This document shows, piece by piece, positions 1 through 6,935 of a DNA stretch of 17,832 nt. The notes under the pieces are model-generated. The model was not told the origin of the DNA. It saw nothing but the letters and a program-made list of their open reading frames with translations, and made no database searches. The stretch comes from Clostridia bacterium. GTDB taxonomy: Bacteria > Bacillota_A > Clostridia > Oscillospirales > CAG-272. Both the position numbers and the translations under genes were made by a program. Numbering within the stretch: the first letter of the stretch is position 1; each line of letters opens with the position of its first letter. The stretch covers positions 1 through 17,832 of the forward strand of contig JAFYPS010000098.1 of the NCBI GenBank assembly GCA_017547395.1. The letters run 5' to 3'.

Positions 1-2
1 AT

Positions 3-194
3 AACCCCAACTATACTACGCGCGTGTATGATCATCTCACGAACTATACGCTTGTGTGTAACAGTAACAATGAAAAGCTTGGCGGCAGACAGGCGGCACT
101 GTTCGGTACGCCGCTGCGCATAACCGATAAGCGTGACGGTATATGGCTTAAGGAAAAGGGAGATGCGGCATGCCTTACGATTTCGATAGAATAG
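3..194 (+). CDS. 3' end of an unidentified protein (partial)
   Basis: An open frame runs from the window edge to a TAG stop, giving the last 63 residues of a protein whose start lies outside. It is read as coding because it is in frame throughout, has ordinary residue composition (ending with KEKGDAACLTISIE) and overlaps the next gene's start by 25 bases, as co-translated genes often do. No motif names it. Because it sits directly before a type VII-like effector cassette, it could be the tail of a secretion ATPase of the FtsK/EssC type, which often ends in a beta-rich domain. That is only a guess from position. The upstream sequence would settle it. Confidence 0.55.
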   Translation, partial: NPNYTTRVYDHLTNYTLVCNSNNEKLGGRQAALFGTPLRITDKRDGIWLKEKGDAACLTISIE

Positions 195-379
195 AAAATG
201 CGGCTTTAGGGTGTGCCGAGGCACGCGATTGGAACGACCGCGCATCCGAAAAGCTTGAGCGGGAATTCCTGATTCCGATTGAGAGGCATACCGCTGCACT
301 TTCGGAGCTTTCGCGTGATATTGAACGGTTTTTATATAATGCCTGCCGCGAATTTGAAGAAATAATGAGTACGTATTAG
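170..379 (+). CDS. small helical protein, possible type VII effector partner (Lap-like)
   Basis: A 69-residue protein, charged and almost entirely helix-forming, with no signal peptide, membrane segment or cysteine pair. A GGGAG ribosome binding site lies shortly before the ATG, inside the end of the preceding gene. The single Trp (about residue 21, RDWNDRASEKL) lies in the first half, but there is no clear WXG turn and no C-terminal YxxxD/E motif. In Firmicutes type VII loci, LXG toxins are preceded by one or two small alpha-helical partner proteins that bind the toxin's N-terminal helices. The position two genes before a nuclease-tipped protein fits that role. The assignment rests on size, helicity and gene order, not on a recognised family signature. 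Confidence 0.6.
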   Translation: MPYDFDRIENAALGCAEARDWNDRASEKLEREFLIPIERHTAALSELSRDIERFLYNACREFEEIMSTY

Positions 380-388
380 GAGGAAAAA

Positions 389-661
389 ATGGTAAACGCA
401 GTAATAGTACACGATGTTGACGAGCTTGAGGAGTTCGGCAAGTTCCTTGATATAAAGCGTGAGGAGATAGAGGAGCTTTACGACACTCTTCTCGAGGAGT
501 GCAAGGACCAACGCGATAACTGGGATGACCCGCAGTACGAACTTTTAAAGGATAAAATCGAGGAGTATCACAAGGATTCGCAAAAGCAGCTTGACCGTCT
601 TGAAGAGAACGTCAAATATATTCAGAAGCTTGTAGAAAAACTCAGAGATATTTCATACTGA
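389..661 (+). CDS. WXG100-like small helical protein
   Basis: A 90-residue helix-turn-helix protein with a strong AGGAGG site seven bases before its ATG. The sequence splits into an acidic first helix (about 10-40), a turn with NWDDPQY at 44-50, and a long second coiled helix (51-88). A central Trp turn flanked by two helices in about 90-100 residues is the WXG100/ESAT-6 architecture, and W-D-D variants of the WXG turn are common in divergent Firmicutes members. The usual C-terminal YxxxD/E export motif is not evident: Tyr77 is followed by IQKL. It probably works as a secreted or chaperone-like partner of the 264-aa nuclease-tipped protein encoded next. The next ATG follows its stop by one base, implying coupled translation. 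Confidence 0.65.
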   Translation: MVNAVIVHDVDELEEFGKFLDIKREEIEELYDTLLEECKDQRDNWDDPQYELLKDKIEEYHKDSQKQLDRLEENVKYIQKLVEKLRDISY

Positions 662-662
662 A

Positions 663-1457
663 ATGATGACCAGTGATTTCAATGCTACTGTTGTAGCGGT
701 AGACGAAACTATGAGCGCGTATGAGAAGTATTATGCCGAACTTGCAGACGTAAGTGCGCGGATAAGATTTGAGAGCGAGTCGCTGTTTTGCGCAGTATCG
801 GATGCGCTTGCAGACTGCGAAAAAAGAACCGAGCAGATTGAAAGCGAGCTTGAATATCTTTATATGAGCGATACGGACGATATAGACTCACAGCGCTTTA
901 CCGATGAATGCGAAAGATTGCGCGCAGAACTTGAGAAAATCCGTAAAAAGCAGGCAGAGCTTGAGCGGTTGAATAACAGGTGCCGCGGCGCAGGCAGAGC
1001 ACTTTGCGAAGATTTCTTAAACGAAAGCCGTATGGCAAGTAATATTTGCTCGGAGGCTATTGTGTTTATGGGCAGATACATACACGATCTTAACCTTGTA
1101 TCGGAGGTCAAGGACGGGGTTTATTGCAGCAAAAACGTTTATATATGCATACTTGACTCTTCGCGCTATCCCGAAACCGCAGAGCATATGAGAGTTGCAA
1201 ATATGCGCGGTCAGCCGAGTGTTGTAACGATTGACCGCGCCGGTGCTCTGTCGCGTCGGGAGGCATCGCTGAGAGAAACGGACGCGCGGGGCGAATTTGA
1301 CCGCGACGAGGTTCCTATGGCTATGTTCAAAGAAGGAGGAGAGGGTGCCGACGTGTTCTATCTGAACCCCGCCGATAACAGGGGTGCGGGTGCATATATA
1401 GCACGGCAACTCAGATTTTTGCCCGACGGCACACGAGTAAAAATAAGGGTGGTATAG
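663..1457 (+). CDS. helical N-terminus fused to NucA/NucB-type DNase domain; probable type VII-like toxin
   Basis: A 264-residue protein. Residues 1-145 are helical and coiled-coil-like, without a signal peptide. Residues about 155-264 match the NucA/NucB nuclease pattern in order: SSRYPETAEHM (166-176), RGQPSVVTIDR (182-192), RREASL (198-203), DRDEVP (213-218), KEGGEGADV (223-231), DNRGAGAYI (238-246), and PDGTRVKI at the end. Family members are non-specific, secreted DNases of Bacillus and relatives (competence NucA, sporulation NucB). The conserved acidic residues Asp191, Asp213 and Glu216 are present. Val217 stands where the family usually has an aromatic residue. A leaderless helical targeting region plus C-terminal nuclease, preceded by two small helical proteins, is the layout of LXG-type type VII effectors, so an antibacterial DNase toxin is likely. 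The ATG at 663 or 666 could start it, and neither has a strong ribosome site. Confidence 0.8.
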   Translation: MMTSDFNATVVAVDETMSAYEKYYAELADVSARIRFESESLFCAVSDALADCEKRTEQIESELEYLYMSDTDDIDSQRFTDECERLRAELEKIRKKQAELERLNNRCRGAGRALCEDFLNESRMASNICSEAIVFMGRYIHDLNLVSEVKDGVYCSKNVYICILDSSRYPETAEHMRVANMRGQPSVVTIDRAGALSRREASLRETDARGEFDRDEVPMAMFKEGGEGADVFYLNPADNRGAGAYIARQLRFLPDGTRVKIRVV

Positions 1458-1459
1458 AT

Positions 1460-2536
1460 ATGAATATAGTGTGTAAAATCGAGGATTCAAACAAAATTCC
1501 CGTTTGCTTAAGGGCAATGCAGAATTCTATGGCGAAAAGCTTTTCGCTTATAGGCAGAGCAAAGTCGAGAAAAGCGTTTGTTACTCTTTGCGAAAACGCA
1601 TATAACGAAGGATATGCCTCACTTCCGATAAATCAGTCGCGCGCGTATGCGCTGAAAACCTATAACTACCCATTCGGCAATAACCATTTTCTCGAATTCG
1701 GTATGACGTATATGTACAGTGAAAAAGAAACTAAGGAGTTAAGATGCGCATCGGCTAAGATTGCCGAGTCACTGCTTCGTAAACTGCCAAAAAATCATCG
1801 GTCAAAGGACTGCATAAATGCTGTCTGGCAGTATATGAAAAACAACTTCACGTATAAGCTTACGGGAAGCTACAAGGATCATTCGGCTTATTCGTTGCTA
1901 AAAACGAGAAGCGGAGTATGTCAGGCATTTGCCGCCCTTGCTGCATTGATTCTCACGTTTATGGGTGTGCCTTGTCTGTATGTGCGCGGTGAACTGCTGA
2001 GCGGCGGCGTATGGGTGTCGCACGGTTGGAACTGCGCGCGTACTGACGACGGAAAGTGGATGCATTTTGACATTACCGTGAGTCTCGATACGATTATGCT
2101 GAGCACAACGTCGTTTAGCAAAAAGGCTTTTGAAAACTGTCACAGATACGAAAAAAATATGTATACGGATGCGGCGCTCGATACGGCTTATATGAACAAT
2201 CTCGTTTCGGCGCATTCCGAAATTACGCTCGACTCAAACGATACGCGCTTTTTTATGTACGGTATGGAGTTCAATATGCAGAACGGGGAACCGCTGCTTA
2301 TGAATATGCGCGGCAAATACGGAGTTGACGTATCGGAGCTTTACTTTGTTCTCGGCGGTGCAACAGTCTATGACGGGGAAAGCGATACGCTTATGTTATG
2401 TATGTATAACCGCTTTGACTATATCCGCGGGGCGTCGAAGTATATGCTTGGCGACGGGTATTACGACGTACGAATGCTTAGTGAAATAGGCGTATCTATG
2501 AGTGCAGAGGGGAGCAAACTCAAAATAAAATTATAA
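1460..2536 (+). CDS. transglutaminase-like cysteine peptidase-fold protein
   Basis: A 358-residue protein whose ATG lies two bases after the toxin gene's stop. Residues about 115-215 form a transglutaminase-like core with the full Cys-His-Asp triad: Cys154 in SGVCQAFA, His188 in VSHGWNCA and Asp204 in MHFDIT. Bacterial members of this superfamily are mostly peptidases or amidases, and some cross-link or deamidate proteins. There is no signal peptide or membrane segment, so it is cytosolic unless exported by a non-Sec route. The N-terminal 110 residues and the beta-rich C-terminus (about 255-358) match nothing I recognise. It takes the place where an immunity gene would be expected after a toxin. 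It could process the effector, be a second effector, or be the antidote; the sequence does not decide. A terminator begins just before its stop codon. Confidence 0.75.
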   Translation: MNIVCKIEDSNKIPVCLRAMQNSMAKSFSLIGRAKSRKAFVTLCENAYNEGYASLPINQSRAYALKTYNYPFGNNHFLEFGMTYMYSEKETKELRCASAKIAESLLRKLPKNHRSKDCINAVWQYMKNNFTYKLTGSYKDHSAYSLLKTRSGVCQAFAALAALILTFMGVPCLYVRGELLSGGVWVSHGWNCARTDDGKWMHFDITVSLDTIMLSTTSFSKKAFENCHRYEKNMYTDAALDTAYMNNLVSAHSEITLDSNDTRFFMYGMEFNMQNGEPLLMNMRGKYGVDVSELYFVLGGATVYDGESDTLMLCMYNRFDYIRGASKYMLGDGYYDVRMLSEIGVSMSAEGSKLKIKL

Positions 2537-2563
2537 AACAACCGCTTTTGCGGTTGTTTTTTT
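2535..2563 (+). terminator. intrinsic terminator after the toxin block
   Basis: An 11-base-pair perfect stem (2535-2545 with 2550-2560) with a TTTT loop is followed by more T residues, and begins at the stop codon of the transglutaminase-like gene. It separates the toxin block from the ClpP/VirD4 block. Confidence 0.85.
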
Positions 2564-2623
2564 GGATATTTTTGTTTTTACTCCGTTATTAAAGATGTAA
2601 ATACAAACACGGAGGACAAAGAA

Positions 2624-2758
2624 ATGTTTGAAGAAAAGAAAATTATCGGCGCAGCCGAGATAAGCAGAACCGAAAGCGGAATTTTTGTTGTAAAAAACAA
2701 AATTTATATTCCCGAGGTCAAGACTATTATTCTTACAGATAAAGGAGCGGTAATATGA
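2624..2758 (+). CDS. 44-residue protein of unknown function
   Basis: A short gene (MFEEKKIIGAAEIS...KGAVI) with a GGAGG site nine bases before its ATG and a TGA that overlaps the ClpP-like gene's ATG in an ATGA arrangement. The good ribosome site and exact stop-start coupling are why I call it real despite its size. The product alternates hydrophobic and charged residues (IFVVKNKIYIP, KTIILT), consistent with a small beta-sheet protein. It has no signal peptide and no recognised motif. It is the first gene after the terminator, so a promoter should lie in 2564-2620. The best I find there is weak (TTGTTT near 2572 and TGTAAA near 2596). Confidence 0.6.
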   Translation: MFEEKKIIGAAEISRTESGIFVVKNKIYIPEVKTIILTDKGAVI

Positions 2759-3351
2759 ACGAAATACTTATTCCGAGCGTTATTGAAACGTTCAACGGCA
2801 CAGAGCAGGCGATAAACATTATAAACTACAACTTTCTCAAGAAGAGAACGGTCTATATCGGCGAGGTAAACGACCTCAGCGCACTCAGCACGGTGCTTCA
2901 GATAAATTATCTTGCGGCAAAGAGCAGTGAGCCGATAAAAATTATTATCAACAGTCCCGGCGGTTCTGTTACGGCAGGTCTTGCAATCTACGATGCAATG
3001 AAAGCGGCGCAGTGCGAGATCATAACTGTTGCAACCGGTGTTGCGGCAAGTATGGGCGCATTCCTTTTGTCAGCGGGCACCAAGGGTAAAAGGTACGTGA
3101 CACCTTCGGCTAAAGTAATGATTCATCAGCCGTCGGCAGGCACTCAGGGAAGAGTCAGTGATATGGAAATAAACGTAGAGCATTTTATCCGCGTTAAGCA
3201 GCAGTTGAATTCTATCCTTGCCGAGAATACCGGAAAGAGCGAAAAGCAGATTAAAAGAGATTCCGAGCGAGACTTCTGGCTTGATGCAAACGCGGCGGTT
3301 GAATACGGGATAGCGGATAGAATCGGACAGGGGGACGAAAATGATGAATAA
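2755..3351 (+). CDS. ClpP-family serine protease (accessory paralogue)
   Basis: A 198-residue protein of full ClpP length with the complete catalytic triad: Ser99 in AASMGAF, His124 in MIHQP and Asp173 in ERDFWLDA. The oxyanion-loop motif NSPGGSVTAG (66-75) and the handle-region helix are also present. ClpP forms a double-ring barrel that degrades proteins fed by an AAA+ partner such as ClpX or ClpC. This copy is not beside tig/clpX, and no full Clp ATPase is encoded here. It lies between a 44-aa protein and a 176-aa protein with an AAA-like pattern, overlapping both by a few bases. It is therefore likely a dedicated protease of this locus rather than the housekeeping enzyme. Substrates and partner are unknown. 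The catalytic assignment is secure; the local role is inferred. Confidence 0.9.
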   Translation: MNEILIPSVIETFNGTEQAINIINYNFLKKRTVYIGEVNDLSALSTVLQINYLAAKSSEPIKIIINSPGGSVTAGLAIYDAMKAAQCEIITVATGVAASMGAFLLSAGTKGKRYVTPSAKVMIHQPSAGTQGRVSDMEINVEHFIRVKQQLNSILAENTGKSEKQIKRDSERDFWLDANAAVEYGIADRIGQGDENDE

Positions 3352-3871
3352 GCAGATTGTATGTCAAAGCGCTTTGTATGCAGCGGCAGAAAGAGTAAAG
3401 AGCACTTGCGATAAAGAAGTAAAGCCAAGCCACCTTTTCATTTTGCTTGACGATAAGCAAAAGCAGTGCAGATTTGCCGAATATGCGGCAGAAATGTTTG
3501 AAACTCATAAAGTACGCCGCTTTGGCGGTTTTGACAGTCACCTTGACTACACGCTTGACGGAACTTTATGCCAGATCAATAAAATGCTTTTTGAGATAAA
3601 GAGCGCGGCAGGATACACCAATTTTTACGAGGGAATTCTCACGTTTGATATCAGCGCACTCTCAGACTCTCTTGATGAAAAACAGAGTAAATACTTTTTT
3701 GCCGAGATCGCAAAATGCGCAGAGTATGCAACCGTTATTTTCTATGCTTCGCCTGAAATACGAAATCTCAGCGCGCTTATAAACAGAGTTTGTGCAGAGA
3801 TAGACAACGTCGAAGTCTTATACGGAGAAGAGTATAAGGAAAAATACATTGAAATGTCGAGGAAGAAATAA
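3341..3871 (+). CDS. unknown protein resembling an AAA+ domain without Walker A
   Basis: A 176-residue cytosolic protein whose start overlaps the end of the ClpP-like gene by 11 bases; ATG 3344 is an alternative start. I do not recognise a family. The layout resembles a small AAA+ core: a hydrophobic strand HLFILL (31-36), then DDKQKQCRFAEYAAEMF (37-53) where a P-loop and its helix would be expected. GILTFDIS (98-105) sits at the Walker B position, and ATVIFYASPEIRN (130-142) resembles a sensor-1 strand. The GxxxxGK[ST] element is absent, so ATP binding by the normal route is unlikely. If this reading is right, the protein is a pseudo-ATPase that could adapt substrates to the neighbouring ClpP or VirD4-like protein. 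It could equally be an unrelated alpha/beta protein. Confidence 0.7.
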   Translation: MMNKQIVCQSALYAAAERVKSTCDKEVKPSHLFILLDDKQKQCRFAEYAAEMFETHKVRRFGGFDSHLDYTLDGTLCQINKMLFEIKSAAGYTNFYEGILTFDISALSDSLDEKQSKYFFAEIAKCAEYATVIFYASPEIRNLSALINRVCAEIDNVEVLYGEEYKEKYIEMSRKK

Positions 3872-3872
3872 G

Positions 3873-5504
3873 ATGGATAATCAGAGATATTCAACAGAAA
3901 AAGAAATAAAGAAAGTACTTTGCGAAGAGGGAAAAGGAGTTGGAGGCGCCGTACTTTACCGTGAAGACGGCAAAAACTATATGCTTGGCGGTGAACAGCA
4001 CTGCGCTTACGTAGGAGTAAGTGGCTCTGGCAAGACCCGTTCGGGAACGCTTCCGCTTACGCGCTCTATCATTGAAGCGGGCGAGTCGGCAATAGTTGTC
4101 GATCCCAAAGGTGACCTTTACTACGAAACCTCGGAATACGCAAGAGAAAAAGGCTATACTGTCCGTGTTATAAATATGCGCGACGTTTTCAGCAGCAACA
4201 GTGTAAACTTTTTGTGGTATCCGTATCAGCTTTATATTTCGGGCGACGTGCATAAAAAAGAGACGGCAGAAAAGCTTGTAAACAATATTGCAGACAGCCT
4301 TTTCCCGATCAACAGAACAGACCCGTTCTGGCAGTTCAGTGCACGTTCGGTATTTGTCGGTGCAACCCTTGCACTTTTTGAGAGCGGACGCGAAGACGAG
4401 ATAAATATGACGAGCGTGTATAATCTTATTGCACACGGCGACAAGCGTTTTTCTTCAAACACGTATCTTTCCGAGCTTACCGATATTCAGAAAAATCCTG
4501 TGTCCAAAATGCAGCTTCACAGCTACCTGAATACCGCAAGTGAAACCAAAGGAAGCATACGTTCGAACTTCCTTCAGGGAATTTCTGTATTTGCACAAAC
4601 CGAGGGAATGATGTCATTCGGAAGCATTGACGACCTTTACATCGAGGATTTTGACGGTGCGGGTAAAGTGATGATTTACATCATTATGCCTGATGAAACC
4701 GACGTGTTTTCGGCTCAGTGCGGCCTTCTCGTTAACCAGCTCGTGACTCATTTTATTCAAATTGCACACGAAAAGTACGGCGGCAGACTTCCGGTGCGCC
4801 TTAACCTTATACTTGAGGAGCTTTTCAGCATAGGCAGTGCAATTCCCAGCCTCCCGCAGATACTTTCCTCCGCCCGTTCGAGAAACATCAGAGTTCACTA
4901 CGTTTTGCAGACTCTTTCACAGCTTACAGATCTTTACGGCGAGTCAAATGCGCAGACGATTATAGGAAACACCGATGCAATCATAGCCTTTCGTACTAAC
5001 AACTGGAATACGCTTACGTACCTGTCACAGATGTGCGGTGAACGACATATAGAGTATAACGGTACGTTTATAAAGGATGCGCTCATAACTCCCGCACAGC
5101 TTGCCGCAATGAAAACAGGGCAGGCGCTTGTGCTGATTTCAGGCAGAACAAAGTTTGTTACGTGGCTCCCCGACTACACGGAAATATTTGATTGCAGCGA
5201 TCATAAACCGCCGGAAACTTTTAATAGCAGAAATAATCTTAAGCCGTCAGTGTTTAACATAGAAGAGTACGTAAAAGAGAAAAAGCGTGAGAAAATGCTT
5301 AGCGAACTTGAAAACAGCTCCACAAGAAATGTTTGCCGCAGAGGGCCGAGTCCGGAAGAGGATATGTTTATGGGTGAGCGCCTTAACGAATTTATTGAAA
5401 GACAGATGAGGGATATCGACGAGCGCATACGTGAACTTGACGAAATGGAGGCGCAGAAGAAAAAGAACAGGAAGAATAAAAAAGAAAATCCTTTGGAGGA
5501 CTAA
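3873..5504 (+). CDS. VirD4/TraG-type coupling ATPase lacking a membrane anchor
   Basis: A 543-residue P-loop ATPase. Walker A is GVSGSGKT (48-55), followed by VVDPKGDLY (75-83), the family's DPKG motif. Further landmarks are DPFWQFSARSVF (150-161), a Walker B region NLILEELFSIG (311-321), SSARSRNIRVHYVLQTLSQL (332-351) and GNTDAIIAFRT (365-375). VirD4-family proteins deliver DNA-protein or protein substrates to type IV secretion channels. They usually begin with two membrane helices, which are missing here. The C-terminus (about 465-543) is a charged, Arg/Lys/Glu-rich coiled coil. An in-frame TTG at 3849 would add eight residues, but the ATG at 3873, one base after the previous stop and with GAGGAAG upstream, is preferred. 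No relaxase or other type IV component is in view. Confidence 0.88.
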   Translation: MDNQRYSTEKEIKKVLCEEGKGVGGAVLYREDGKNYMLGGEQHCAYVGVSGSGKTRSGTLPLTRSIIEAGESAIVVDPKGDLYYETSEYAREKGYTVRVINMRDVFSSNSVNFLWYPYQLYISGDVHKKETAEKLVNNIADSLFPINRTDPFWQFSARSVFVGATLALFESGREDEINMTSVYNLIAHGDKRFSSNTYLSELTDIQKNPVSKMQLHSYLNTASETKGSIRSNFLQGISVFAQTEGMMSFGSIDDLYIEDFDGAGKVMIYIIMPDETDVFSAQCGLLVNQLVTHFIQIAHEKYGGRLPVRLNLILEELFSIGSAIPSLPQILSSARSRNIRVHYVLQTLSQLTDLYGESNAQTIIGNTDAIIAFRTNNWNTLTYLSQMCGERHIEYNGTFIKDALITPAQLAAMKTGQALVLISGRTKFVTWLPDYTEIFDCSDHKPPETFNSRNNLKPSVFNIEEYVKEKKREKMLSELENSSTRNVCRRGPSPEEDMFMGERLNEFIERQMRDIDERIRELDEMEAQKKKNRKNKKENPLED

Positions 5505-5505
5505 A

Positions 5506-6531
5506 ATGTTTTTACTCAAAAATACATACTCAAAGAAAGAATTTTTGATTGACACCGTTTTTTATTCATTGGTACTGCTTTGCGCATTTTGCAATATTTG
5601 CTTTGTTTCGCTGCCGGGGCTAAGCGTTGTCGAGTCAAAATGCATCTTGTTTGCTACGCTTGTTTTGGTGAGCGCAATTTGCACCGCATTATCCTATATA
5701 CGCGGCAGAAACTGTGTATCAATATGGGTAAACGCACTGATTCCGCTTGAACTTTATGCTGTTGTATCGTATATGCCTTATTTTAAAAAGGAAATAGTCC
5801 TTCTCCTTTGCATAACGGGTGTGGCGGCACTTGCTTTTGTCGTAATTATGTTTACCGCAAAGAAAATAAAACTAAAGTGGCGCTTGTTGGCAAGTGCCGC
5901 CGGGGTGCGCGCAATAGTAGCTCTTTGTATGCTGCTGCTTATACTTCCCGTAGGCATAAAAACTATGTTTGGGCACGGTCTTTTACTCGCAAAGACAGAA
6001 ACCGTAGACGGATATGAGGATGCCTATGAATGGACGGTGCAAAACAAGCTTGATATACTGATGCTCTTAAATGAGGACAGATGGAAGAAAGCCGACGTAA
6101 GGGCAAAAACCGAGGTTCTTGCCACTGTTAAGAACATAGAAATTGCAAATAACGACATCGACCACGAAATTTATTTTGAGGTATGCGAACTTAAAAACGG
6201 AGAGCTTGCGGTTTACGAGCCGCGCCAGCACAGAATCAAAATTGACGTAAAGCATATTCAAAACGACAGTGCAAAGGAATGCCTTAACAGCGTTTTGCAC
6301 GAGTGCTATCACGCCTATCAGTATATGCTTGCCGAGGCATACGTCGGCTTGCCTGACAGATTTAAAAATATGAGGGATTTCGGCATTGCGGCAAACTATG
6401 CGCGTGAGTTTTGCGACTACAACGACGGCAAGCACGATTTGTTCGGATACAGTAATCAACTTTCGGAGATTATGGCACGCGAGTACGCCGAAAAGACTGC
6501 AGAAAAATACTACACGGAAATAGGGGGATAG
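5506..6531 (+). CDS. five-helix membrane protein with HEXXH metallopeptidase motif
   Basis: A 341-residue protein. The ATG at 5506 follows the previous stop by one base and has GGAGG in front; an upstream in-frame ATG inside the previous gene would add only a basic, out-of-context tail and is rejected. Hydrophobic segments lie at about 15-37, 48-64, 73-90, 97-117 and 132-153. A soluble domain then carries LHECYHAYQYM (264-274), whose HECYH fits the HEXXH zinc-binding and catalytic signature of zincins. A downstream acidic helix (SEIMAREYAEK, about 320-330) could supply the third ligand. No named family is recognised. With ClpP and the transglutaminase-like protein, it is the third protease-like product in this region. 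A role at the membrane in secretion or effector maturation is plausible but unproven. Confidence 0.72.
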   Translation: MFLLKNTYSKKEFLIDTVFYSLVLLCAFCNICFVSLPGLSVVESKCILFATLVLVSAICTALSYIRGRNCVSIWVNALIPLELYAVVSYMPYFKKEIVLLLCITGVAALAFVVIMFTAKKIKLKWRLLASAAGVRAIVALCMLLLILPVGIKTMFGHGLLLAKTETVDGYEDAYEWTVQNKLDILMLLNEDRWKKADVRAKTEVLATVKNIEIANNDIDHEIYFEVCELKNGELAVYEPRQHRIKIDVKHIQNDSAKECLNSVLHECYHAYQYMLAEAYVGLPDRFKNMRDFGIAANYAREFCDYNDGKHDLFGYSNQLSEIMAREYAEKTAEKYYTEIGG

Positions 6532-6533
6532 AT

Positions 6534-6884
6534 ATGAAAGTTATAGGAAGATATTCGCGCTTTTGTGATTCGGTTGACGTGGTTCCCGAAAATTCGCTTA
6601 TGGTGCTTGAGGTTTCGGCGGCAACGGTGGACACGTATGATCGCTCACCGTTATGCGATGACAGCAGGTGTAGTATAAGACTTACCGTTGAGGGCAGTAA
6701 ATTCGGCTTTAAAGTCGGGTATGCGTCTTTTGACAAAAATCTTCCCACTGCTCTCGCAGAGGAAATTATTGAGATACTGTACACAAATGGAACCCTTGAC
6801 CTCCGCAAATACGACGGGGTAACTGTCTACGGCGGTCATGAAAAGGGTATGAAAGTTTACAGTGAAGACGATTATTTATGTTGA
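6534..6884 (+). CDS. 116-residue protein of unknown function
   Basis: The ATG follows the membrane protein's TAG by two bases, so the gene is almost certainly in the same transcript. The product is soluble, mixed alpha/beta, acidic at its C-terminus and has three cysteines (Cys11, Cys41, Cys46) in its first half. There is no signal peptide, membrane segment or motif I can name. Being the last gene of the block and small, it is one candidate for an immunity or regulatory protein, but nothing in its sequence argues for that over other roles. Its stop codon (6882-6884) lies within the -35 box of the next gene's promoter. Confidence 0.65.
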   Translation: MKVIGRYSRFCDSVDVVPENSLMVLEVSAATVDTYDRSPLCDDSRCSIRLTVEGSKFGFKVGYASFDKNLPTALAEEIIEILYTNGTLDLRKYDGVTVYGGHEKGMKVYSEDDYLC

Positions 6885-6909
6885 CAAGGCTGAAGGGAAT
6901 TGTTATACT
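6881..6909 (+). promoter_or_regulatory. sigma-A promoter of the lipoprotein gene
   Basis: TTGACA (6881-6886), 17-base spacer, TATACT (6904-6909). The start codon is 26 bases further on, with AAGGAG between. The -35 box overlaps the stop codon of the upstream gene, so the lipoprotein is likely both independently transcribed and reached by read-through. Confidence 0.85.
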
Positions 6910-6935
6910 GTTTAAAATACTTTAAGGAGATACAT

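Noticed and set aside
3849..3872. TTG start for the VirD4-like protein
   Set aside because: The ATG at 3873 has a well-spaced GAGGAAG and follows the preceding stop by one base; the TTG would overlap the preceding gene and has a poorer site.
2624..6884. Integrated conjugative element reading of the VirD4-like gene
   Set aside because: No relaxase, VirB4, integrase, direct repeats or attachment site was seen in the window, so a conjugative element cannot be claimed, though more could lie to the left.
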